A stretch of 64,000 bases of DNA from JAGVSZ01 sp019137045 (GTDB taxonomy: Bacteria; Pseudomonadota; Gammaproteobacteria; Burkholderiales; SG8-39): the NCBI GenBank assembly GCA_046347635.1, contig JAXMFT010000004.1, positions 297,997 to 361,996 of the forward strand, read 5' to 3'. Shown here one piece after another: positions 48,384 through 58,018 of the stretch. The stretch's first letter is position 1, and each line of letters begins with the position of its first letter. The position numbers were made by a program, and so were the translations under genes. The notes beneath the pieces were generated by a model. That model did no database searches, was not told where the DNA came from, and saw only the letters and a program-made list of their open reading frames with translations.

Positions 48384-49373
48384 CTACGCGCCGAAACCCT
48401 CACGACTTTCCTTCAGGCTCCTGAGTGCATCCGCCGCGCCCGGAAAGCGTTCAAGTAAGAAGGCCAAAAGCTGTTCACTGATCGCATCACGATCAGAGGC
48501 ATAGTGCGCTCGCCTATGGTCGTTCGGGCATAAGGCGACCACGTTCCACTGCACGTCGGGGCCCTTTTGAGACAACGGAATCACGTGGTGCGTTTCTAAG
48601 TAGATCGCGCCGTTAGCAGTCCGGAACCCTGGTGCTGCGCAACATTCGCAGACCCCCGACGCTCGTCGAAGGACCGCTTCCCTTACCTCCTGAGAGCGCG
48701 GATATACGAGTCCCGTAGCCTCGCGCTTATCCGGCGACTCGGGGAGCGAGAACTGATCCACGAAGGCCGAGGGCGGCACGTCGGTGCTTGACGCAGCAGG
48801 CGTGATGTGCGGGCGCACGCCGCGAACGAGTTGATACGCGCCGTCCGTATCCGCGTAGCTCCATGCATACCAGGGCTCGGAATCGAGCATCCGAAACCGC
48901 ACGACCGACGAACCCCACCCGGGCTCGTCGCGCCCCCGGCGCTGCCCATCGAGCAGGATCACTCGAATGGGCTCTCCTTTTCGGAATGCACGTTGCAAGA
49001 GGGAGTCGAATTTGCGCGCTCGCTTCGCTTGGTCGCGGGCCCGCGAGCGAACATGTGCGGGATTCCTGGGATCGATTGCGACTCGGTCGAGTGCCAGGGC
49101 GTCCTCCCGCGTATTGCCATGAAACGCAATCAAACTGTCGCGCGTCGTCAGCGAGTCATGCCACACACAGAGCGCAGTGGGTTCGCCGTCGCCGCCAAAC
49201 GCCCACTCATAACAGTACTGCGGGTTGGCACGAGGGTTTGAAACTGCTGCCCCGTCTTTCTTCCTAGCCCAGGGCGAAACGTCGATTCCCGCTGCGGCGA
49301 CGAGGTCCATGATCTGGGCTTCGCTTTCGGGGCGAAGGGTGGCGAGCACATTTGGAGCGTCGTTGCTCATCAA
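48384..49373 (-). CDS. HNH endonuclease
   Basis: 329 residues. The C-terminal HNH module is complete: zinc ligands in ASGVCECCAAPGF, core YLETHHVIPLSQKG, NVVALCPNDHRRAHY. The N-terminal ~200 residues contain WYAWSYADTDGAYQLVRG and resemble DNA-recognition domains of HNH restriction enzymes, but no family is assigned. Its ATG overlaps the methyltransferase stop by four bases, so it is translationally coupled to the modification enzyme. It could be a second nuclease for the same system. Confidence 0.85.
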   Translation of the reverse strand: MMSNDAPNVLATLRPESEAQIMDLVAAAGIDVSPWARKKDGAAVSNPRANPQYCYEWAFGGDGEPTALCVWHDSLTTRDSLIAFHGNTREDALALDRVAIDPRNPAHVRSRARDQAKRARKFDSLLQRAFRKGEPIRVILLDGQRRGRDEPGWGSSVVRFRMLDSEPWYAWSYADTDGAYQLVRGVRPHITPAASSTDVPPSAFVDQFSLPESPDKREATGLVYPRSQEVREAVLRRASGVCECCAAPGFRTANGAIYLETHHVIPLSQKGPDVQWNVVALCPNDHRRAHYASDRDAISEQLLAFLLERFPGAADALRSLKESREGFGA

Positions 49374-52168
49374 GTGACCCTGAACACCTTCATGACCTCA
49401 TCGCCGAGGTGATTGATCACCTTAACGGCAATCCGCCCGGACTTCGGCTTCTCAAACGCCCTAGAGGTGTCGCTGTTTAGGGTGCCCCAGGCCTCTTCGT
49501 TGATCTCTGCCTTTAGCGTTGTTTTTAGCGCGCTGTATGGATCGTTCGCGCCTAGGAAATATGCGTGACGGACGAAGAAACTCTCTTCGTTGTAATCGGA
49601 ATCGATGAACCAGCACGCGATGCCTTCGGGGCCGTCGCTGCGGACTTCGCCGGTTTGCGGGTGGAAGACATCGACGCCTTTGACTTTCACCCGGACTTTG
49701 TTGCCCTCGACGGGGAGGATGTCCATGTCCGGCTCGCCGAAGATGACGAAGAGATTGCCCTTGCCGGTATTCTTGAGGTCGTCGGCCATGTGGAGGTCGG
49801 CGTTCATCCGAGCTTTGAGAACGGGGATTCGACCAAGCTTGCTGAACTCGGTGGCGTGCGCCTCGTAGTTGAAGGCACATGCGATGAGCACATCGAAGTC
49901 GGCATCTCCGGCCTCGCGAGCGGCGGCGACCAGATCGGGACGGGTGACGGTGCCAAACTCGGGGCCGATGAAAATGGCAGCGCGCCTCTCGGCGGCGGAG
50001 TCTTTGGTGCCTTCAATGTACCGACCTTCGGCACACACGAGCTCGCCGGGCCAGGGCTTGAGCGCGGTGAAGTTAATCCTGTCGCCCTTGTGCGCTTGCT
50101 GCACTCCGGCGGTCTTCAGGTTCTCCAGGATCATCTGGGAGAACGTCTGCTTGGCGAGGTAAGCCGCACCCGGCTCCTTGGCAGTGTCGATCAGCTCATC
50201 GTTCTCGTCCACCCCGAGTACGCGGTGTGGCGACAGGCTCTCAACGGTGAATGGTCCAGCCACGCGGACCTTCTTCTTGTCCTCGTATGGCTTGTCGTAG
50301 AGAAACTCGAACTCGGCTTTAGTGGCGATGGAAGCGTCGATCTCGTTCTGTCGGGCGATCCGCGCTTTCCACCATTCGGTGTGTAGCTTCTTCGCCGCGT
50401 CCGGCCACTTGGCATCGGCGTCGCGCGGAATCTCCCACTCCTCCCAGGCCATCTTGAGTGTCGCATTCAGAGACTCACGCAACGGCTCCAGCTTCGCCTG
50501 CCACTGCTCCCAAATCACGTCGATCTCTGCGTTGTTGGCGATGGATTTGAGCGTGATGTGCGGCACTCGCTCATAGACGAATCCGTGGCGGATGTTCCCT
50601 TGCACGGGCTGCGAACTCGGCGCGGTGCGAGCGACCTCGGCTTCCTTGAGCTGGCCGTCGCGGGAATCGGCCAACAGGTAAAAGGGGTAACGCGCGCCCA
50701 TGACGCGGGCACGGGCCAGCGCCAGGGCCACGCGCGACGTGTCAATCGTGATCCAGCGGCGACCCCATTGCTCGGCGACGGTGGCGGTGGTGCCGGAACC
50801 GCAGGTCGGGTCGAGCACGAGGTCGCCAGGGTCCGTCGTCATCAGGACGCAACGCTCGACGATCTTTGTCGAAGTTTCTACGATGTAACGCTTGTCACTG
50901 GCAAATCCGGCGACGGTGGTGTCATCCCAGATGTTGCTTAGTGGGAAAACGGGATAGTCATCGATGAATCGGACGTAACGGAGTGTGCTTCCAGCAAGCT
51001 CAATCCGCCACGCGCGAAGCAGTCGCCCCATCCCGATCTCGCCCGTTTTCCAGTAGCCGCGCCGAGGTCTAAACGTATCGCCCGCAAACGTTACTGGAAA
51101 GTCTCCAGGCGGACGTTGACTCGTGAGATTGTCAATCGAGTAGATCCTTCCGATGGCGGAGGCCGCGTCCGGGTTTCGCTTCTCTTCGGCCGTTAACGCT
51201 CTGCGAAACCCGTTCGGCAGTTCGACCTTGCCATAGCCTGAAGCACCCTCGCCTCCAAGCTTCTTTGCGGTTGTAAGGCCGCGGTACTTCACCTGGCCGA
51301 TATCCTTCGCATACCAAAGGAGGTAGTCAGTAACGTTCGCAAGCGTTTCTGCCGTTTGGCTTGTCGTCTTAGCAATGGTGATCAAGGAAACGATGTTGGC
51401 GTCGCCAAGTACCTCATCCATGAGTGCGCGGACGCGGTGGACGTTTTCGTCACCGATCTGCACAAAGATCGAGCCTGAATCTGTGAGCAGATCGCGGGCA
51501 ACCGTCAATCTGTCACGGAGGTAGGTGAGGTAGCTGTGAATCCCATCTCGCCAGGTATCGCGAAACGCCTTCACCTGCTCGGGTTCGCGCGTGATGTGCG
51601 CGACGTTGCCGTCCTTCACATCCCGGCTAGTGGTGCTCCACTGAAAGTTACTGTTGAACTTGATGCCGTAGGGGGGGTCGATGTAGATGCATTGCACTTT
51701 CCCCCGTAGCCCCTCCCGTTCGGCGAAGCTGGCCATGACCTGAAGCGAATCGCCCAGGATCATGCGGTTCGACCAGTTCTGGTCATGCTGGTAGAACTCG
51801 GTCTTGTCCACACCTTTGGGGATGCCGTTGAAGTCGGCGAACAGATCGGGCGTGATCTGTCCAACCTCCTGATTCCGCTCCCGTGTCTCTCGCAGCAGTT
51901 CGTCTATGAGCGCCTTGGGATGGACCTTCTCTTGGATATATAGCGGCGGGGCGTGAACGACGAGGTCGCTCCAGTCCTGTTCGTCCTTGCCGCGCCAGAC
52001 TAGTTGAGGATCGAGGTCGCGGTTGCGGCGTTCGTACGCGATGCGGACAGGGCTTTGCTCTTCCTTCTGCATCACCGACTGGTACTCAGCGGTGGGAATG
52101 TTCTTTCGCGTCGCTTCGTCGTGGTTCAACGTTTCGACCGTCTTGGCAGCGGGACTTTTCTTTGCCAC
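49370..52168 (-). CDS. Site-specific DNA methyltransferase (type III-like Mod)
   Basis: 932 residues from a GTG start (AKKSPAAKTVETLNHDEA). Beta-class order of motifs: motif IV DPPYGIKFN at 164-171 precedes motif I LDPTCGSGTTATVAEQWGRR. The adjacent SGSIFVQIGDENVHRVRALM is typical of type III Mod. About 400 extra C-terminal residues probably carry target recognition and subunit contacts. It would methylate adenine or cytosine N-positions in host DNA. Begins two bases after the restriction subunit. The gene is intact although its restriction partner is broken. Confidence 0.92.
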   Translation of the reverse strand: MAKKSPAAKTVETLNHDEATRKNIPTAEYQSVMQKEEQSPVRIAYERRNRDLDPQLVWRGKDEQDWSDLVVHAPPLYIQEKVHPKALIDELLRETRERNQEVGQITPDLFADFNGIPKGVDKTEFYQHDQNWSNRMILGDSLQVMASFAEREGLRGKVQCIYIDPPYGIKFNSNFQWSTTSRDVKDGNVAHITREPEQVKAFRDTWRDGIHSYLTYLRDRLTVARDLLTDSGSIFVQIGDENVHRVRALMDEVLGDANIVSLITIAKTTSQTAETLANVTDYLLWYAKDIGQVKYRGLTTAKKLGGEGASGYGKVELPNGFRRALTAEEKRNPDAASAIGRIYSIDNLTSQRPPGDFPVTFAGDTFRPRRGYWKTGEIGMGRLLRAWRIELAGSTLRYVRFIDDYPVFPLSNIWDDTTVAGFASDKRYIVETSTKIVERCVLMTTDPGDLVLDPTCGSGTTATVAEQWGRRWITIDTSRVALALARARVMGARYPFYLLADSRDGQLKEAEVARTAPSSQPVQGNIRHGFVYERVPHITLKSIANNAEIDVIWEQWQAKLEPLRESLNATLKMAWEEWEIPRDADAKWPDAAKKLHTEWWKARIARQNEIDASIATKAEFEFLYDKPYEDKKKVRVAGPFTVESLSPHRVLGVDENDELIDTAKEPGAAYLAKQTFSQMILENLKTAGVQQAHKGDRINFTALKPWPGELVCAEGRYIEGTKDSAAERRAAIFIGPEFGTVTRPDLVAAAREAGDADFDVLIACAFNYEAHATEFSKLGRIPVLKARMNADLHMADDLKNTGKGNLFVIFGEPDMDILPVEGNKVRVKVKGVDVFHPQTGEVRSDGPEGIACWFIDSDYNEESFFVRHAYFLGANDPYSALKTTLKAEINEEAWGTLNSDTSRAFEKPKSGRIAVKVINHLGDEVMKVFRVT

Positions 52169-52170
52169 GG

Positions 52171-55100
52171 CTATGCTTCCTGGACCAAGGGCTGCGAAGT
52201 TACGGCATCGATCATCTTGTTGAACTCGGTGGTGATCTTCGCCTCAAAGTCCACCTCGATTTGGTAGACCTCAGTGAACTCGGCGAAGGCCCAGCGGCCA
52301 TGCGTGCCAAGGTGGTTCACGCCGGGGATCCAATAGGTGTCCATTGTCGATTTCTTTTCTTTGGCGTCTTCGCGCCGGTAGCCTTTGATCTCCACGATCA
52401 GGTGCAGAAGGTCGTCGCCGTGCCCGTCATCCACCAGCACGATGAAGTCGGGTAGGTACCTACGTGTCTCTGAGCCGTAGCGATAGGGCACTTCGAGGCC
52501 CAGGTTGTGATTCTTGACGTAAGCCCGGACGCGCGGGTGCGCCTCGACAACGCGGCAGAATTCCGCCTCCCAATCGCTGTCGAGGATCACCCAATTGACG
52601 TGACAGCGGCGTGGGTCCGTCTCCCAGCGCGAGGTCCTCGATGTGTTGAAGTTAACGTGTGCTGTCGAGCCCGTTGGGTTGTAGGGATCGAGCATGGCTT
52701 TTATGGGGCGCTCACCTACGAAGGCGCGGGTGATTCCGGCGGTGATGCGGTTGCAGGCTATATCGGCCAATTCCTGATACATCAGTAGTGCGGGATACGT
52801 TCCGCCTTTACACACGAGATAACCATCGAGCCATTGCTTCGTGATGCGCTTGAGCTGTCCGAAGAGGTGAAGCTTTGGCGCTTCGCCGGGGTCGCGCCAT
52901 TTTGTGTAAAGCACCCGCTGCGTGACGTGGAAGAGCAGCGTGGAGGGCCGCATATCTCCGAGATGCTCCAGACTAAGATCGACCGACTCGCCGATGATCC
53001 CGGCGTTCTTGGTGATCGAAGGTCCAACCAGGTCTGGCGTCAACAGTAGAATTGAGTCCTCGTTGAATTCCGCGGTGAGCCGCTCCTCCGGCAACTCTAC
53101 GCGGTATCCCTCCACCCGCGGAAAGCGGATTTCGAGTGCATCGCGCTCGGGTCGAATCGCCTTGACCTGGATGGTTTCACGCGGCGGCTGAGGCGGCGCG
53201 ACTACCGGCTTGGCCGTGAAATCGAAAGGAATGCCGAGGACGTCGGCGTATTCGACGTTGAAGAGACCTTCTTCGTTCAGATCGTAGGATTGGCGGCGGA
53301 GCGCGCGTCCAATCACCTGTTCGCAGAGAAGTTGGGTGCCGAAGGCACGCACACCGAGGACGTGAGTGACGGTATTGGCATCCCACCCCTCTGTCAGCAT
53401 CGAGACGGACACGACGCATCGGACGGCGCCGCCAAGCTGGCCGTGCTTGCCGACCGTGTTCATGACTTCGCGCAGCAGCGTCACGTCATCGAGTTCTTTT
53501 CCTCGTTGTAGCTCATCGGCGAGCCTGCCCCCGCGCTCGACGATTTCGCGGCGGAAGCGATCAATCTCGTCGGTGGCCATGCTGCGGAAGTTGTCGTCCA
53601 ACGCTTCACCGGATTCGAGCTGCTCGCTGTCGATCAGAAGCGTGTTCGGGCGCGGCAGCGGATTTCCGTGCTCATCGAAGTTTCGGAAGAGCGGGAGACG
53701 CCCGTTCTCCAGAGTCGTGGTGCCATCGTCGTTCTGGCGCTGAAAACCGGAGATGTAGTCGTAGACAAGCTTCGACGTGGACGTGTTGTTGCAGACGACA
53801 ATGAAGCATGGCGGGACGCGGATGCCTGCGTCTTCCCAAAGCTGAAAAGTCTTCTCGTAGTGTCCGTAGAGGGCCTGCAGCGCAGTTTGCAGGCGGGTGG
53901 GCAGTGCGAGCGGATCAAGGAATTCAGCTTTTCCGCGCCCCTTTTTCGGCATGTCCTTGCGAATGTTCTCCCACAGCTTGCGGAACATCGGCATTTCGTC
54001 GCCGGGGATGTTCTGCGCAACGGGTACGCGCGGTAGTTTGACGATCCCGCATTCAATTGCGTCCATGAGCGAAAAGTCGCTCATCGTCCACGGGAACAGC
54101 GTGCCTTCGGCGTAGCCAGAGCCGCTCAAGAAGAATGGCGTCGCGGACAGGTCGATCACGCGCGCGAGGCCCAGTGTGCGGTTCACGGCCTCTAGGCCTG
54201 AAATCCAGAGGCGGGCGGCTTCGTTGTTCTTCTCCGCTTCCTTCCTGTCGTCGCCTTTCAGCTCTTCGTCTTCCTCTTCGCCAGGCTTCCCACGATAGCA
54301 ATGGTGAGCTTCATCGTTGAGCGCGAGGATGTTCTTCAGCCCCATGAGGTCTGGCATCACGCGCTGGAGCATTTGACCCTCGGTTTCGAGGGTGTTCAGC
54401 TCTTCGCCGCGTCCTTTGAGCAGCGAGCGTCCGCCCGCAGAAAGCTCAACACGCTCGCGGATTGAAGGCGTGAAAGTTCGTGATGACGATCTTGGCCCGG
54501 TTACCTCGTCGAGCAGGTCGTTCGGGACCAGCTCGCGGCTCGCGTAGTAGCTGTCCGGATCGTTCGGCTGAAGAACACGCAGGCGATCCCTTGATTGTCA
54601 AGCCGGGGGTAACGACAAGAAAGCCGCGTGTGAACCGCTTGCTCTGCGGTCGCCGTACCGCATTGATTGTTTGCCAGGCGATGAGCATCGCCATGACAGT
54701 TCGTTTTTGCCTGCGCCAGTCGCAAGCTTGAGGCGCGAGGCGCATGAGTTCGGGGTTGGCGTCGTTATTGGCGTTCGCCAGATGCTCCAAAAGCCCTCGC
54801 CTATCTTGCCCGTCTGGGCAACTTCAGTGAGCCAGATAGCGGTTTCGACCGCCTCGATCTGACAGAAGAACGGACGGATTCCGCTGAAGGTTGTGATGAC
54901 GCCAATGCTGAAGCAGGCGCGCCGTTTCCGGCGTTACGCGCCAGTCATTGGGTTCTGCAGATTTCGCCACTGGTCAATCTGTTGGCGAACCGAGTTGATG
55001 ATTGCAGTGTGGTCGTACTGCTGCTTCGCCGTGGAAGCCCTTTGCCTTCGTCGAAACCACAGGCCGCCTGCTCGGTCGAAGCCCTTCGCTTCTTGGCTTC

Positions 55101-55243
55101 GGAATTGGGGTGATGAACTCCGCGCGGCGGCGGCGTTCGATGATCTGCTGGGTCGGCTGTCCTTGGGCATCTAGCTCCCAATGGCGAGAGGGGTAGCTAT
55201 ATGGCGAATTGAGGATAGGCCTCTCATAGAAATGGTTATCCAT
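52171..55243 (-). pseudogene. Type III-like restriction helicase-nuclease (Res), N-terminus frameshifted
   Basis: The 733-codon stretch 52171-54372 is intact: DEAH box LALNDEAHHCY, SATPFFLSG, VSVSMLTEGWDANTVTHVL, and a C-terminal PD-(D/E)xK nuclease (RRYLPDFIVLVDD, LIVEIKGYR). Upstream coding continues to a natural start at 55243 (DNHFYERPILNSPYSYPSRH) but the frame changes repeatedly. The Walker A ATGAGK (about 54705-54722) is out of frame with both flanks. A further shift falls at about 54455, between NFHAFNPR and RERVELSAGG, and others lie near 54600, 54795, 54910 and 54945. An active restriction enzyme is not expected. Matches the BPTD_3080-type restriction endonucleases as I recall that family. 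Confidence 0.85.
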
Positions 55244-55789
55244 GGCTTACAGTGAGTCCCCTCGCGGTCGCCGCAGGCTGCATCGAGGGCGCAGGCGATC
55301 AAGTCTTCGCTCCCCCATTTATCGTTCTGCGCCGACATTCTCACCGGAATCTGCGGCTTAGCACGGCCCGGTGCGGTGGTGGATCGACGACCAGTTGTTC
55401 TTTGGGACCCCCGGCGCGCGATTCCGCCAAGTTCGCTGGCAGACTTTGTAAGTCGTTGATTTAACGTAATAAACAGAACAAACAACAGCCGGACTTCGCA
55501 GAGCTTTATTGATATAATTCAGATACTTACGTTGACTTTGCATCCGAAGTTGTCACTGCCGGCCAGCTTCTTGGCCAATGGTGGACGGTCCTTTAGACCG
55601 GGCGGTGAGTAGGGGCCCGGGGTCTGCGCCACCACGACACCAACCGCGTTTCACCGCACCTCCCGCAATACCAACCACGGCGTCAATCGTCCGGCTTTGC
55701 GCGCCGGCGGTTGGTGCTCGTTAGTCTTTCGGAGAGCAATGATGAGCAACGCTTTTGAGAGGGGCCTTCGTCCACCAGTTGAGTTTGAA
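55244..55789. other. Non-coding stretch before the restriction operon
   Basis: Divergent gap between the restriction subunit start and the rightward frameshifted gene. No credible gene is seen. It holds an AT-rich patch around 55500-55540 where promoters for either direction could lie, but no pair of hexamers is convincing. Confidence 0.4.
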
Positions 55790-56070
55790 ATGAGCCCGCC
55801 GCGCTTTCCGGTAGGAGGCGCGTCCTGGCGACTCCAGGTGCCCTGGCTCTGCTTGAGCGCACCGAGATGAACGCTCTGATGCTCCTCGCGCGCCACCAAA
55901 GCGGCGATTGGGGTGATGTTCCGCCAGAAGACGCTGCCGAAAACGAATTTGCAGTCATCAATGGCCTGCGAATTCTGTCGAGCTACTGGCTATCGCCGAC
56001 CGAGCGGCTCTGGATCATCACCGAAGCCGACCGGAGCGCGACAACTCTGCTCATGCCGGAGGAGTACTAG
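55790..56070 (+). pseudogene. Small ICE-type conserved protein, frameshifted
   Basis: Starts SPPRFPVG from the ATG at 55790, then continues one frame over as RVLATPGALALLERT, ARHQSGDWGDVPPEDAAENE and WIITEADRSATTLLMPEEY. This pattern is common in small proteins of plasmids and integrative elements, of unknown role. The total length is one base short of a whole number of codons, with the break near 55815-55820. An alternative reading is initiation at CTG 55825, six bases after AGGAGG. The stop overlaps the next gene's GTG. Confidence 0.6.
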
Positions 56071-56720
56071 TGCGCGAGCTTCTCGTTCAAAAGTTTCACG
56101 CGGGTCTCCGCATCGGGCCTGACCTGCGCTCCGTGCTCAGTCACCCGAACAGACAGCGTGTGCTGCTCCACCAAGGTTCGCTCGACGGCGCATGCGCGCT
56201 GTACTGCGCGGTAATGGCTCTTACGCTGCTCGAACAGGTCAACCCCGCGCGCCGTCGTTCGACGAGCCTAGGGCGATTAGTTAAGCGATTCGCAATCGAG
56301 TCCCCCGAGCAGTTCTTTGAGGGGATCACCGATGACGACTTTGAGGAACTCGTGGCGAGACAAGGACTTCGTGTCCAAAGTGACCGCGTCAACGGCAGCA
56401 CTGGCCGCTGCGTCGCGCACGCCGTACGCGCGGTCGCAGATGGAAAGCTCGCGGTCCTCAGCATTTCGTCTCGCGGCCAGCTCGGTGGCCACGCGACTCT
56501 GGCAGTTGGAATCGAGGGTGTTCAGCGCGGATGGTCGTTCGAGCCGCAGGCGCTTCTCTGTCTCGACCCAAATCCGCGCGCCCTGTCGTACGGTGGCTAC
56601 AACGCGCGGCTTGGCCTAGATAAGCCCCATGGTTCTATTCGCTATCGGCGCTATTCGCACGCGGGTTCGCCGCGGCGTTCGGTCAGCGTTTGGAGCTCGA
56701 TAGTCCTTTGGTCAAAGTAG
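56070..56720 (+). CDS. C39-like cysteine peptidase fold protein
   Basis: 216 residues from a GTG sharing one base with the upstream stop. A papain/C39-type arrangement is suggested: candidate Cys in QGSLDGACALYCAVMAL, His in GQLGGHATLAVGIE, and an Asn/Asp in LLCLDPNPRALSYGGYN. No signal peptide or transporter domain, so it is not a bacteriocin exporter. Coupled to the small ICE-type gene; possibly a protease effector of the island. Function unproven. Confidence 0.6.
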   Translation: MRELLVQKFHAGLRIGPDLRSVLSHPNRQRVLLHQGSLDGACALYCAVMALTLLEQVNPARRRSTSLGRLVKRFAIESPEQFFEGITDDDFEELVARQGLRVQSDRVNGSTGRCVAHAVRAVADGKLAVLSISSRGQLGGHATLAVGIEGVQRGWSFEPQALLCLDPNPRALSYGGYNARLGLDKPHGSIRYRRYSHAGSPRRSVSVWSSIVLWSK

Positions 56721-56852
56721 CAGCGACCTCGAGCAATCTTCGCTAGTGCGCGAGAGTATCTCGCGCGGTACATCGCATTCGTGCGGCGCAGAACGGTCAC
56801 GATAATTTGAAAGTTATCGAGACTCGACGCGAAATCTCAACGGAGATCGTCA

Positions 56853-57794
56853 ATGGAGAAGCGAACTGTCGTCATAAAGACCACGTTGCAACCTCGCACA
56901 GAATTCTTCGCTCGCGCGGTACTTGCTCCTAGCACTCGGCGCGCGTATGCGAGCGACCTCAAACACTTCCTAGGGTGGGGCGGGAAAATCCCCAGCAACG
57001 CACAAATGCTCGCTGACTATGCGGCACACTGCGCCGATTGGTACTCCGTCGCCACCACCAGCAGGCGCCTGATGGCGATCCGGCACGCGCATGTCCAGCG
57101 CGGCCTGCCTTTGCCTGCCGGCATGGAAGCGGTCAAAGGAGTGATGCGCGGTATCCGCAGGGAGCGGGGTGTCGCGCAGCGGCAAGCCAAGCCTCTCACT
57201 CGAAAGTTGCTGCGCACCATCGTCCGCGGCTTGGAGTCGTCGTCTATCGGCAGTCGTGATCGAGCTTTGCTGCTGATTGGCTATGCCGGCGGATTTCGCC
57301 GCTCCGAACTCGTCGGTCTGAACGTCGAAGACCTTGAGCCCGAGTCTGAGGGGATTGTCGCAAGGATTCGCCGATCGAAGACCGATCAGGAGGGGCGAGG
57401 AAGGGCCGTGGCGGTGCCGCGCATCGGCGGCAGTCTTTGCCCAGTCAATGCCCTTGAAACGTGGCTACGGCTCGCGAGAATCGATTCTGGCGCGGTTTTC
57501 CGCCGGTTTGACCGTTACGGCCACCTGACGCCACACCGGCTAGATGCTGGCTACGTCTCGCGCATCGTTAAGAAGCGGCTGGTAGCCCTCGAGGTTGACC
57601 CAAAACTTTACTCGGCACATTCGCTTCGGTCGGGACTCGTGACTGAGGCGGCTCGAGCGGGGGTTCCGTCGTGGAAGATTCGCCAGCAGACCGGCCACCG
57701 GAGCGACGCAATGCTCTCCCGCTACATCCGCGACGAGGAGATATGGCGAGGCAACGCTGCTGCGGCTGCTTTCAAGGGGTGCAAGGTCATCTAA
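56853..57794 (+). CDS. Second tyrosine recombinase
   Basis: 313 residues, compact (no arm-binding domain), similar in size to XerC/D-like or plasmid-type recombinases. SAM-like core-binding domain: LAPSTRRAYASDLKHFLGWG. Catalytic: Arg in YAGGFRRSELVGL, Lys in RRSKTDQEGRG, HSLRSGLVTEAARAG, TGHRSDAMLSRYIRDEE with the Tyr. Intact. Could be a resolvase-type helper or the integrase of a nested element ending at 63560. Confidence 0.9.
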   Translation: MEKRTVVIKTTLQPRTEFFARAVLAPSTRRAYASDLKHFLGWGGKIPSNAQMLADYAAHCADWYSVATTSRRLMAIRHAHVQRGLPLPAGMEAVKGVMRGIRRERGVAQRQAKPLTRKLLRTIVRGLESSSIGSRDRALLLIGYAGGFRRSELVGLNVEDLEPESEGIVARIRRSKTDQEGRGRAVAVPRIGGSLCPVNALETWLRLARIDSGAVFRRFDRYGHLTPHRLDAGYVSRIVKKRLVALEVDPKLYSAHSLRSGLVTEAARAGVPSWKIRQQTGHRSDAMLSRYIRDEEIWRGNAAAAAFKGCKVI

Positions 57795-57807
57795 TGAGGG
57801 GGAACTG

Positions 57808-57998
57808 ATGAAAGCAGGAACTCAGTCTACGCCAGAGATGATTTCAGCCATAGCGGAGGAGATCGGTCAGCTAAGGAAGAGCTCGCCCGGAGACTATCAG
57901 AAAACAAGAACGACAAGGTGATTCTTCGACGCTATACCATCGCCGGCGAGCTCGAGAATCGCGGAGCTCGTCGCACGGTTCGGGCGCGTGCGGTGTAG
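57808..57998 (+). pseudogene. Possible small gene with a frameshift
   Basis: ATG at 57808 with a GAGGGGGA ribosome site 13 bases after the recombinase. The first frame reads KAGTQSTPEMISAIAEEIG and stops after 37 codons at 57921. The neighbouring frame continues coherently as AKEELARRLSENKNDKVILR and RYTIAGELENRG to 57998. The span is one base short of full codons, so a one-base loss is likely. Unknown function. Confidence 0.35.
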
Positions 57999-58018
57999 TG
58001 GAGCGCAGTCCGGTGAAG

